Below, one piece after another: positions 1 through 10,879 of a DNA stretch of 64,000 bases (position 1 is the stretch's first letter; the number at the start of each line of letters is the position of its first letter). This DNA is from Myrica gale (lineage: Eukaryota; Streptophyta; Magnoliopsida; Fagales; Myricaceae). The DNA lies in NCBI GenBank assembly GCA_963930655.1, contig OZ005601.1:10288001-10352000 (forward strand). The letters are read 5' to 3'. The position numbers and the translations under genes were made by a program. The notes under the pieces were generated by a model. The model saw nothing but the letters and a program-made list of their open reading frames with translations. It did no database searches and had not been told where the DNA came from.

Positions 1-137
1 AGATATATAATAAAAAACACGGCACCCTACCCATCATGTGATGTTTCTGACTCTAATTGATTCTGTGGATCCCATTACCGCGCGCTAAGATCCTATAACT
101 ACTCACCCCAGGGGTTCCGCTGAGGTTTTTCAACACT

Positions 138-1387
138 CATGGCGGAGTCAGGATTTTGTATAGGGGTAAAAATAAAAATTATTTTAAATAATATGATTAA
201 AAATAAATATTAAATATTATGTAAAAAAAATTTCAAACAAGATTTTTAATATATCAATATAGTCTAATAACTGAAGATAAATATGCAAAAAATAATAATC
301 CTATCAACTTAAACATAGATATATAAAACAAAAACAAAAAAATCACAACTCTCCTATTACAAACCAACTCGGCGAGTTATCATGTCTTGGAAATCATTTA
401 TCAATATTTTTGTACTAAAAGTTGAGACAAATTCTTTTTCAATGTAGATGATCAAGGGATTTGTAAGAAAGTCATCTTCCATCTTGTTGCGAAGTCTCGT
501 TTTAACTATTTTCATAGCTGAAAAAACCCGCTCTGTAGTAGCTGTTGAAACTGGAAGAGTTAACACAAGACGAATTAATCTATCAATCAAATAATAAATC
601 TTCGACTTGTTCATTTCCACTAGTTTTTGGCATTACTCAGAAATTGTTGACAGACTAATCAAATCGAGACATTGAGACACATCAACCATAAAGAGTTGCA
701 ATTGGCTCCTTAAATGAATTCTTTCTCGCTCAGTAATATCATATGGATAAAATCTTTCTGGAAGATTACAAATATTCCCAACATTGAAATATTTATATGC
801 ATTCTTAGGATCCAAAGCTGAGCTAAGAGTAAGAAGTTTCATTACTTTCTCAGTAAACCTACTATTTAGTTCTTGTAACTGAGAATCTATTGCAACCATA
901 AATATATCAACTCGATAATGATGCTCAAATGTAATAGTACTAGCAATGTCAACTTCTTGAGATTCAATCCTTGAAATTTTAGAAGGGCGTTGCTCTTGTT
1001 CAGGAAGTAGAGGTTGATGATTACAAGACGAGGAAGACATCTTAGAACCCGAATCAACATTCTTTTTCTTAAAAAATGCATCAATTGTTTTTGGCTTGCC
1101 CATGGTGTGATATAACATTATTTATGAAACTTGAAAAATTATTTATCTATTAGTTTTAATGAATAGGAATAGTAGTGTATAAATTTATTCATATCAAATG
1201 TCAATGCATTCATGATTCAAGTCAATTTATTCTTACTAAATATAAATGTATTTGGGTAAATTCATCACTACAAACCAACAAAATATCATGTTTGTTGTAT
1301 ATATTTTATATGTATCCAAAATGGGTTACATTTCCTAAAATCCATATGAATTGTCTATGTTTTTTTTATATGAACCCCCCGCCCCTG
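138..1387. mobile_element. hAT element, internally deleted, 8-bp TSD TCAACACT
   Basis: The element starts CATGGCGGAGTCAGG and ends ...GCGGGGGGTTCATA read from the other end (CAGGGGCGGGGGG on the opposite strand), giving short imperfect terminal inverted repeats of the CAGnGGCGGAGcC type. The octamer TCAACACT lies directly before it (130-137) and directly after it (1388-1395), a perfect hAT-type target duplication. The 1250-bp body contains a shortened transposase gene on the minus strand. It shares its terminal signature with the elements at 10990 and 40317. Confidence 0.82.
357..1103 (-). pseudogene. hAT transposase (ZMYM1-like), N- and C-terminus only
   Basis: Read on the minus strand from ATG 1101-1103 this gives MGKPKTIDAFFKKK, the start typical of plant zinc-finger MYM-type 1-like hAT proteins. 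It ends with the hAT dimerisation region (LPVSTATTERVFSAMKIVKT). The zinc-finger and DUF4371 core normally between them is absent, so about 250 residues remain of a protein usually near 750-800. One in-frame TAA (633-635) splits the frame; the two open segments are otherwise in the same phase. The internal deletion makes it non-autonomous. What is seen is the two end regions and the stop; the family name is from recognised motifs. Confidence 0.8.
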
Positions 1388-1395
1388 TCAACACT

Positions 1396-2450
1396 ACATT
1401 AATTGTGTTTTAGATCGAAAACAAAATTACAGTAGAACTCAAATTTCCAAACTTTAAGTTGATGGAAAGAAAAAAAGGAAAAAAAAATATAATTGAAAAA
1501 GAATATGCATGGGACATCGCAACGATGATCATCATAAGTTTCTCAGGTGCCATATAATTAATTTGTCTAATTCTTGTAAATTCTTTGAGATTAATGCTAC
1601 AAGTTCCGCTAAATGTTCCCTCCATGGTCGATTTCGACCTTTGCAAGCAACAATATATGGAGGTATGCTATTTAGATGCACCCTTATTTCTCATCATAAT
1701 TGTCACCATTGTTGCCCAAATATTACAAATTTACAAGACTTCGATATGTTGGGATTTTGCTTTTAATTTTGTCCACAGGGCGACAGATCATGTTGATCAG
1801 CATTGCACAGTTTGCACTCAACGCGCGAGGTTCATATAAATAGTAGTGACGTTCGAAGCCACTAACTTGTATCAATTACTATCTCTTGTTCGATCTCGCT
1901 TCAAAGTTGAAAGCAAATTAATGAAGGGGTGCAGATTTACTCGTTTCACAACTAATAACATTTCTCGGAAGTTTTTAAGCGGAACCCGGCCTCCGTACGA
2001 ACTGAGCATATGTAACCTACGTACGTAAAAAGTTCTGTGCGCTTATTAAAGGGATGACTTATGCCACTTTGTTAGTGTTTACTAATCAAGCACGGGAACC
2101 TACCCGAACCTATTGGTTGATTTCTGCTGATATATTGGCGAAAAGGATGAACGGGCCAGGATGGATAATTATATATGTCATCATCAGTATTCAACCCAAT
2201 TTTTGTGTCTACCAATCCAATCTTCATGCAGCAAAAGTAGAACGAAGCTTCTTGCAAAAAGCATAAACGCGCATTTGTAAAAGGAAGGAGACATAATTGT
2301 CTATTGATATAGTAGGTTGCCGTACAGTACTGATTACCCAACATAACACACTGCATTAAAAAAAAAACACACGGATTGGCTCAGCTCAGCAGGCACAAGC
2401 AGGAGCAACACTAGTCCAACACCTAACGACCTCTATTGATCGCACCGATA
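1396..2450. other. Intergenic, nothing recognised
   Basis: AT-rich sequence with only short chance reading frames. A TATAAATA string occurs near 1834, but no credible coding region follows it. No repeat with readable ends was found. Confidence 0.5.
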
Positions 2451-2531
2451 AGCTTTTATTTTTAAGATGTGATCTACCCGTGGATAGGTGACAAACGCTT
2501 ATGGGGCTGATTAGGCATTTGTATGTGTCTT

Positions 2532-2996
2532 TCAGTATGGGGTTGGAGGAGGCAAAACCTTCCGTGGGGGTTTGTGAGGATCTTGACCTTTCTCCACTGG
2601 TGGGTGTCCGGGATAGTGCCCATAAGGTGGTGATGGCTGGTGCTTTGGTGGTGGCTCTACTTTGGGAGGGAGAGTTGGTGGTGGCTTTACTTTGGGAGGT
2701 AGAGTTGGTGGTGGCTCTACTTTGGGAGGTAGAGTTGGTGGTGGTTCTACTTTGGGAGGCAGAGTTGGTGGTGGCTTTACTTTGGGAGGTAGAGTTGGTG
2801 GTGGCTCTACTTTGGGTGGTGGCTTCTCTCCTTTAGGTGGGTTGTTCTTTGGAGGAGGATTGTAGACAGGAGGTGATGGCTTTTCAACAGGGGGAGGCTT
2901 CTGAATTGGAACGGGTGGCTTTTGGTAATCAGCATTGGATGGTGTGGTGAGAACGACCAGTGCCAGAAACAACAGAAGAAAGTGAGTGTAAGTCAT
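2532..2996 (-). CDS. Secreted proline-rich protein (10-residue PPKVEPPPTL repeats)
   Basis: Single-exon gene of 154 codons. The ATG at 2994-2996 is chosen because it opens a classic signal peptide (MTYTHFLLLFLALVVLTT, cleavage likely after SNA); the longer frame begins with TTG. The mature part is almost entirely Pro, Lys, Glu and Val, with about six tandem PPKV(E/K)PPPTL decapeptides, then YGHYPGHPPVEKGQD, the tail motif shared with the other PRPs here. It lacks the LDES motif of its paralogues, so it is the most diverged member. A minus-strand AATAAA lies at 2455-2460. Proteins of this composition are usually hydroxylated and secreted to the cell wall; that role is inferred. Confidence 0.85.
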   Translation of the reverse strand: MTYTHFLLLFLALVVLTTPSNADYQKPPVPIQKPPPVEKPSPPVYNPPPKNNPPKGEKPPPKVEPPPTLPPKVKPPPTLPPKVEPPPTLPPKVEPPPTLPPKVKPPPTLPPKVEPPPKHQPSPPYGHYPGHPPVEKGQDPHKPPRKVLPPPTPY

Positions 2997-3043
2997 CTTT
3001 GGCAATTGGGTGTTGATGATTCAAGACTAGAGGAATGGATGCC

Positions 3044-3051
3044 CTTTTATA
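3044..3051 (-). promoter_or_regulatory. TATA box of PRP gene 2532-2996
   Basis: TATAAAAG on the minus strand about 50 bp before the ATG, implying a very short leader. The same box and spacing recur in front of most PRP paralogues. Confidence 0.65.
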
Positions 3052-3059
3052 ACAGTTCT

Positions 3060-5150
3060 GGCGCCCTTGTCGGCAGTATAGAGCATGAAAGTCGTTCCAC
3101 ACCTAAATTTTGACCTAAGTATCGATTTGGTGAAAATGGGGTCCATTTGGGATCCCTTCAAGTTGAAAATTTAGAAATTAGAGCAAGGAGCGATTAAAGC
3201 AGAGAGAAAATTTTTGAGGTAATTAGGACTGCATGATTGTATACTTGCTGGCCCCGTGATTTCTCTGGAGAGGGTTTTCTTTTTTCTTTGTATAGGATAT
3301 TATTTAAGAATAGATAATATTTTAATATGATATTATCTCTAACAGTTTCATTCGAAACATGTCAACATGCACACGAAGACCAGATCAAAAGAGTCTGTGG
3401 TAATTTTCTTGGATTCTGTTCTATATATGCTCCAATTGACAGGTAATGCTTCTTTTCTTCACCTCTTTGAAGAGGTAAGATAAGTTCATAGAGGAGATGG
3501 TGATCATTCGACAGCAGAGGATTCAATACAAATTCAGCTAGGAGATTCAATTCAAATTCAAATTCAAATAGGAGAAGCCTGATAAAGTAATGCTTTTGAT
3601 TACGCCTCTACGGTCTAGACACATGCACCACTATAACAGTCTTACATGGCGTTTGTTAAAAAAAATTAATAAAATTTTACTTCTATTTTTATTACCCATT
3701 CATCAATTTCAATGTCACCTGTTTTTTAAGACATACACAAAATTTTAATAAAAAATTGATGAAATTTTAAAAACAAATGCACTATAATTATTCTTGTTTT
3801 CTACTGGGGAATTCTCGATAATCTCCTAAAACTTGTCATTTTTGCAAATATTCCACATCGACGCAATTGATGAGGTATATACTGATTTGACGAGAGAGAA
3901 AATTCCTTTGGGATGAGCTTCGGTCACTGCCTAGTCAGAAAGAGTTTACCATCCATCAAGGGCGTCTAGCTAGCTATATGTTTTGGACGTTATATGCAGC
4001 GCAATTCCCGCATCACACAAATAATATTGCAACTCAAAGTTAGTGAAGCTTTGATTGCGGCCTCTAGGTGAAACGGCGCCGCCCGGCCCCCACAAGTTTA
4101 AAACAAGTAGTAATTATTTACTTACATCTTACATTATAATTCCTTTAGATATAAAACTAATTAAAGTTATCATTGAACCCAGTTGTCAAACATATTGAAG
4201 AAGTTCCAAATTTCCATTCTAACGCAATTACTAGGAGAAAGCACTTCGAACTAAGAAAATAATACTCTGTTCTAAATTAATGTAATTTAAAAATCAAATA
4301 TTCCGACGTGTAAGACTTATGTTCTGATCTGTCTCGTTTCATTGTCGTTGTTGTTGGTGACCTTATTACAAGTAATCTAGCAGAAGATGTTTTCTGAATT
4401 TGATGCACTATAGTAGTTCGTTCGTCCTCCCTCACTCGACTTTTCCCGATCTTTTTGCATTTGTAAAATGAGAATATCGATGAGCTATACCTTAATTATA
4501 TAGTAGGATGTGGATAAAGAAAATAGTTTAGTCAGATTATGATCTTTTTTTTTTAATTAGCATATTTTCTGAGCCCATCGCATAAGCATATACCGCCTTC
4601 GAGCTCTCAACTAAGCAGAAATAGTTTCTTTTTGAAGGCCCAACTTCAAAGGTAAATGGAGGTGTCGATTCAATTTTCTTATTTGTAGTTTGGATTGGGC
4701 GTCAAGATCGGCATCCAACTGCAAATCCAAACATAACATGGGTTGAATTTTGGAAATTGGAGACCAACAAGTTGAACCCAATTAGTAGTAATCATAAAAT
4801 AACGTTGTTTTTCGCGTGGCGCATTCTGTATCACTATATTACGGAATGGCCAGTAATGGATTGTCGTATATACGTGAGTGTTTTCTTTGCACAATTTACA
4901 GTTATTGAGATCTGGATATTTTGTTGCGCAAAGTTTTTCTTTGTTTATTTAATCAGTTTTATCTTCTGATTATTTAATTCTTAGCCATACTATAATTCGC
5001 ATGATATCATTATAATTTTATCCTCAATTACAGAAAAAAAAAAAAATCAGAGGGCAAAATGAGAGTCCACTCTTTATAATAGCATCTAATTGGCGCTATT
5101 AAGATTTAACGGTTGACTGAGAACCCAAAATACTCCCATCCAGTTGCTGG
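3060..5150. other. Intergenic; possible small MITE at about 3650-3780
   Basis: No gene seen. Around 3650-3780 a segment opens GGCGTTTGTT and closes with AAACAAATGC, which are roughly inverted, and is AT-rich inside. This resembles other (G)GCGTTTGTT-ended insertions in the window, but no target duplication was found. The rest is unremarkable AT-rich DNA. Confidence 0.35.
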
Positions 5151-5249
5151 CAGCACTACTAGAAAAAACATTTTGGGTGACAAATTATTTTGTCACCCAA
5201 AGTACAGATTTCGTCACCTAAGGTCTTGGGTGACAAAATCGGGTTGTCA

Positions 5250-7265
5250 CCCGGTTTGGCACCTAAAGCCCATGAAACAATTTTTAGGTGACGATTTTCG
5301 AGTTCTGTCACTCGAAACCGTTCGGACGTGTTTTAAACCCGTCCGAACGCTCTGGTGCTATATTAACGAAATTCAAAATCTTCATGTCCAGTATAGAACA
5401 TCTGTTCACATGAGCTGTGCGAACGTTCTCTCTATATATTTGTACAACTCATGTGAACGATTAATCGAATATGAAAAAATACATTTTGTCACTCAATAAA
5501 CGTCTGCACCGTTGTATATACACGTCCGCACCGTAATATACAATAGTCCGGACGCATTTGGGAAGACGTCCGCATCGTAGTTTCATTATGACGAAAAAAT
5601 TTTTGTCATCTAAAATTTCCGTGCAAACCTTTAAGTATACAGTTCGGACTCCGTTTACGTTGAAACCGTTCGAACGTCATTCGGTAAAGTTCGGACGATT
5701 TCTTAGTTTAAGAACGTGTTGCCGCAATAGAAAACGTTCGGACTAGCGAATTTAAAGCAAGGTGTGCGGACGGATAGTTATGCGTGCGCACGTTTGGAAC
5801 GAAAAATATCTGTGCGAACGCCATGTAAAAAACGTTCGAATGGTTTTCTATATATTTGAATTAATTTAATCAAAATTTATGAAATAATATAAATATAAAT
5901 ATATATACTGCTCATAATATAATAAAATATCTATAAATATGCAATCGTTATTAAAAGTAAATAAAATACATAATGGATAATTGAAAAAGTAGTAAAAATA
6001 CATAAATCTACCCAAATATAATTCCGATCTTTTCTATTAAATCTCGTCTCAACCTTACCAAGATACCTGAGCAAAAAGTTAAATATTCATCTAACACATA
6101 ATTCTCTGCTATTGAGCCCTCACACCGTGACCTTGTATCGAAATTTCTAAACACATCTGTCACAATAGCAGATACAATTACGCACATTACGCATATTGTA
6201 AACTCAAACTCTCCATAACGTGGACAATTCAAGAATTACATCCAGTTCGTTATCCGAACTTCGTGTCATTCTTAAATGGGGTCTAAGGCTACTAAATGAA
6301 TGCATGACATTACAACATAATATCGTTTGGACTTTACATATCAGTCATAACCATACACAACGACGTTCAAAAGCATTATTCAAGGCGTCCGAACCAACAA
6401 AATGAGTCTGGACGGTAAAACAACCGTCCCGACTGCGATTGTCGAACAAGACAATTCTTCGACGCACACACGCTATTTTCAGTCCAAAAACCTTGTCAAA
6501 ATCAATCCAAATCACAAACACTTCAATATAAACACATCACAACCAACCCCAAACTCCATTACTATCATTTTAGAACCTAAAATTTCGAAAAACACATGCT
6601 TTCATATATTAAAATACAAGTTTTTCATCCTAAAACAATTCAATTTAAAAATCACTAACCTCAAATGCAATCCAACTTCAAATTCTCAAGATATGCTCCT
6701 TTCACACCCTCTTCAATGAGATTGAATGCCAAAAAGGAGCTCTGCGCTTCTCCTCGTGCTCAAATCGCTCCTTTGTTTTTTTCTCCGTTTCTCCTCCACT
6801 ATCTACGAATCTATAACTTTTATACTTTTGAATACCGTTCGGACCGATAAAATGACATTTGGAGGCATGCGTGTACTACGTTTCGAGAGAATTCATGTCG
6901 CCAAAATTTTCATATACGTCTGAACTACTAACCGTCCGCACTCCCTCTTACAGTTCAACACACCGTTTTAGTAATTCTCAAACGACAGCATATGCAAAAA
7001 AACATAGACGTTCGGACAGTCACAAAACGTCCAAACCCTACCTTACATTACCCGAGACTGTTTAGGAAATACCAACACCATAGCGTATGATAATTAACAA
7101 TGACGTCTGCACGGTAATAAACAAGAGTCCGGACGATATTTTGAATTTCAGCAGTCCCGACCATATAAATATGTGTTCGGACGGTTTGTTTTATCTAATA
7201 CGACACCGTTCGATTTTACATTAATTAGTCCGGACGGATAAATTTAGGTCCGAACGTTTTTGGAC
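5250..7265. repeat. Left array of GTCCGGACG/CGTTCGGACG palindromic motifs
   Basis: Dense, irregularly spaced variants of one 8-12 bp palindromic word, e.g. GTCCGGACG at 5546-5554 and 7137-7145 and CGTTCGGACG near 5319. Variants include CGTTCGAACG and CGTCCGCAC. Position inside a CACTA element suggests transposase-binding subterminal repeats, but the array reaches about 2 kb inward, much further than classical subterminal regions. Confidence 0.75.
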
Positions 7266-7440
7266 AATATGTATTTATTTTTTTTCATTTCTTTAATTAA
7301 CTTTATTAGCAAATTTTAAATAACCAAAGTTAGTTAATAATGTAAATAATAAATATTTTTTTGAATGAGTGTACCGAAATTATAAACGTAATATTAATTA
7401 ACATATTATATTAAGTTCTAATAAATACAAATAAGGAAGA

Positions 7441-8118
7441 CTACGAATTATCATCATCATCCGTAAGTTTTAGGACGTCACGGACGTGACGAAGGTGGTC
7501 CTCTATCAGCACGACCCGCTCAGTGAAGGGAAAGAGGTCTGCACCGTTTGCCATGCCCCTCAAACTCTCTTTAAGCTCAACGACCTCCTTCTTCCACCCA
7601 GCGTCCATGTCGGCGACCTTCTGCTCCAAAGCCGCCAGACGATGACTGATATCACTGACCACGCAATGGGTGGGCTGCAAGACCGAATGCATCCGCTGAG
7701 ACAGCTCCGTCATCATATCGTCCATCCAACTCGGTCGATGTGGCCCAAGTCCCAGTCGTCTTCCTCTAGCAGCCCGAGCGACTTGCAGCGCTCGACGTGT
7801 CTAGGCCACCGATTTGGAGAGCGTGGTCTTGTTGGTCACCCCCAGTGGATGCGCCTTCGGCTCGTCACCACCCTCGGGTACAAGCATGGCGTGCAGGAAC
7901 TGGGTCAGAAGAATCTCGTGCGGCAATGAAGTCGTAGCATCAATCTTAAAGGGAACTGCACGAATGGACAGATAGATATATGATGTTATATCAACAGATA
8001 GCCCCCGTACAACTACCAGGTTCAGGAACTCGGCCCGGCTATAATACATCTCTGTGGTGTGCTTCTTTAGGTCGATGGAGGAGCATAGCATCAAATGCAT
8101 GATCCACCAAAAAACACC
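7441..8118 (-). pseudogene. Putative plant transposon protein, C-terminal exon with coiled coil
   Basis: A minus-strand frame runs from an apparent acceptor (...TTGTGTTAG, near 8119) to a TGA-adjacent end at 7441, broken by one in-frame TAG (7801-7803). The first half has FWWIMHLMLCSSID, an RAEFL segment and LPHEILLTQFLHAML, matching the 'putative plant transposon protein' domain. The same layout (FW.I.HL ... H..E ... RA) is read at 27426-28020 in a different element. The second half (LAALEQKVADMDAGWKKEVV) is a predicted coiled coil ending in an acidic tail. Biochemical role of this family is unknown. Upstream exons were not resolved. Confidence 0.6.
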
Positions 8119-8279
8119 TAACACAATAAATTTCTACGTAAAAATCAATTCAAAAACACAATCTACTATACGAAAAATAAAATTGAAATGATATACATAG
8201 AACTATATAAAAAAAGAAGTTTTCACCATTAAAACTTGAGTTTTGAGAGCTTTTTTGAGGGAAAACTGTTCGTCTTTTC

Positions 8280-10330
8280 AAAATACATCGATAGCGTTCG
8301 GACCTAATTATTTTCGTCCGGACTTCATTCTGCACACATGGCCAAATCATCGTACTCCGTATTAAAGGCCAAATTTTTAACCGTTTAAAACCATTCGGCG
8401 CAATTAAAACGTCCGGACGTTGTATTAAGGCGTTCGCACGTCTATTCCAGACGTTGCAATGAATTGACGCAAAGTGGAAGCTCATGTTTGGCTGAATAAA
8501 CGACGAATCCTGTCCGGACTTCTGTTAAACAGGCGGACGAGTACAACCGTTTTCAACTTTCGTATAACGAAAACACGTGTACGCAATGCGACAGCTAAGT
8601 GAATGTCCAGACTATCTCAAACACCGTTCCAACGGGTAAATCACTTACTTTCGGTTGTGATGAAGGAGTTCGGATGCGAATGTAGATAGTCCGAAGGGAT
8701 AGCAGATTTATTTGTATCATATAATTTGGCACAAATATTTCACTTAATTTCTTTATTTAAAATTCATAAAAAATTATATAATTAATCATATTTTTATATT
8801 AAATATCAATTATAATTAATCATCAATTTAATTATAACTCGTTATTTAATTTTACTAATTATCTGTTTAAATTGTAATAAATTTAATCTACTGAAAAAAG
8901 CATAATTAATATAAATATAAAAAATAATCCAAATGCCGAATGAAAAACACAATCGTAATGTCTATCACAAGCCGCAAACGGTGCTTAAAACGATAAATAA
9001 ATAACTAAGTTTAAAGCAGAAACATAAGACTAATTCAAATCACGAGCTGCGACTGGCTCGTCCAAATCTTGTCCGAGGGCATCATGAACATGCGCCAAAT
9101 GCTTCTCTATATTATCCACTCGTCTGACGAGTGTCTGCAGCTATACCGGAACGGCACGGACAGACTGGGACAATTGAGACAGACTGTGACACTCGAATAC
9201 TCTCGTTTAACTCCGCTAAATACACGTCTGTCCAGGCTGGTCGCTCTGTCTGTCTCCCGACATTGGTGATACTTCTTCCAAAGTGTTCCATGGTCAACCT
9301 AGCAAACCGTCCGAACATGAGTAAAAACCGTTTGCACGAATGTCAAACTGCGTCGTTTAAATTTTAGGACGTTCGGACATAATAAAACGAGTCCGAATGT
9401 AACATAACAGTCCTGACAGTTTATAACCGGTCCGGACGTCGTGACACTACGTCCGAACGTGGTTCGATGAACACTAGCCAAATAGCCAAATTTCATAAAA
9501 TAAAACAACATAACAAACTAAACAATCGACGTTATTTAATCGAAACACATAAAATAAAACAACATAACCAACATTTTATCTGAAGTTCTTTGAGAGATCT
9601 CGAATGGAGAGTGAAAACGTGCTAAAGAAAATTACGAGAGAACGAGTGAGATTGAGATTTTGACAATGTGTGACGGTTTAATATGGCCAGTAACCATCCG
9701 AACGTGTTATATTATGAGTCCGGACGAGGTTCATCGGTTATACTGACACGTGGCCCTATCAAATTTAACTTTATTAAATATGCCCAATTCCAAATGGTTC
9801 TAGAACTAATACGGTCTGCACGCTATTGCTCTGTCCGAACTATATCGATGTCACGTGTCTGAAGTTTTGTAATATGGAAGCACACGATTCGCGGAAGAAG
9901 CTATTATAATTGTGCACCTTTTCTTTTACCGTCCGGACTGGGGTATTTTTTCCGTTGGAACGTGGTTTATAACGTCCGGACTGAATTGAGTATTCATGAC
10001 GATTTTTAATTTGTCACTCTAGGCTGACGATTACTATTCGTTAGGTAATGTCCGTTTGGACTGTGTATAAATGGAGTCTGGACGATATTGTAAAAATTGT
10101 GAACAGAGTCCGGATGGTATTGTAAAAATTGTGACGATTTTAATTGTCACTCAGTTACGACGATGTGGAATTTGTCACACTGCATCGAGTCTGAACGTGT
10201 ATCTCGAGAGTCCGGACGTTATCTTTTTTTTGTGAAAGTTTTTTTCATCACTCAATTGACGAGACGTGTATGTCGTCACACCAGCAATACGTCCGAACAG
10301 GATTGTGACAGGTCCGGACGGTTTTGGAGT
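8280..10330. repeat. Right array of GTCCGGACG palindromic motifs
   Basis: Second half of the palindrome field, e.g. CGTCCGGACG near 8409, GGTCCGGACGTCG near 9430, GTCCGGACG at 10210-10218 and GGTCCGGACGG near 10313. It flanks the coding remnants on the other side, giving the element a roughly symmetric layout. Confidence 0.75.
9030..9300 (-). pseudogene. Second copy of the transposon-protein coiled-coil tail
   Basis: Minus-strand reading gives LVRRVDNIEKHLAHVHDAL and an acidic end before a TAG at 9030-9032. This aligns by eye with the tail of the 7441-8118 frame (ERVVLIEDHLRHVRDVL). The region further upstream is out of frame or eroded. It therefore looks like a duplicated 3' exon, or the end of a second related gene, inside the same CACTA element. 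Confidence 0.5.
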
Positions 10331-10879
10331 TCCTGAACGGTTTTGGGTGACGAAATTTATATTTTGTCATGGAAAATTCACTTTATGTGACAAAATTTGG
10401 TTTGACACCCCAATTTTTGTCACCTAAAGCATAATTTCTTGTAGTGCAGTGACCTGTTTTTTAGTTATCTACTACTACCTTTATTCAAGACAACACCAGA
10501 AAATTTATTATTTATTAGAAATAAAAATTTAGACGGAAGAAAAATTATTTATCCTAAGAGAGGGAGATGAGAGATGAGTGAGACACAAATTTAAGTGTTT
10601 CGGTCCGTAGACCTACATCCACTGTAGAATGCCCAATTGGGCTTATAATTAATTTTTTTTACTTATATTTGATGAGATTACATAGCTACTTTATTTATAA
10701 GTCATTGAATACAATAGTCCATATTGTTTTAGCAATGGGAGACTCTCAACTTTAATACTATGTGATTATGCTGTAGTACTCCTCAATTAGATATATTTAT
10801 AAAAAACTGTCCATATGTACGTAACTTGTTCGTCAGGATGAATTTACGTGAGAAATCTCAGATTTGTTACCCAAACTCT

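Larger units (their letters stand above)
5154..10446. mobile_element. CACTA (En/Spm-type) transposon, complete ends, TSD CAG
   Basis: It opens CACTACTAGAAA and closes TTTCTTGTAGTG, the diagnostic inverted termini of plant CACTA elements. CAG lies at 5151-5153 and again at 10447-10449, a 3-bp target duplication. Length is 5293 bp. Just inside both ends are several copies of GTGACAAAA/TTTGTCACC, and most of the interior is studded with short palindromes of the GTCCGGAC type. The only coding traces are two minus-strand pseudogene pieces at 7441-8118 and 9030-9300. No TNPD-like transposase was recognised, so it is probably non-autonomous. Confidence 0.88.
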
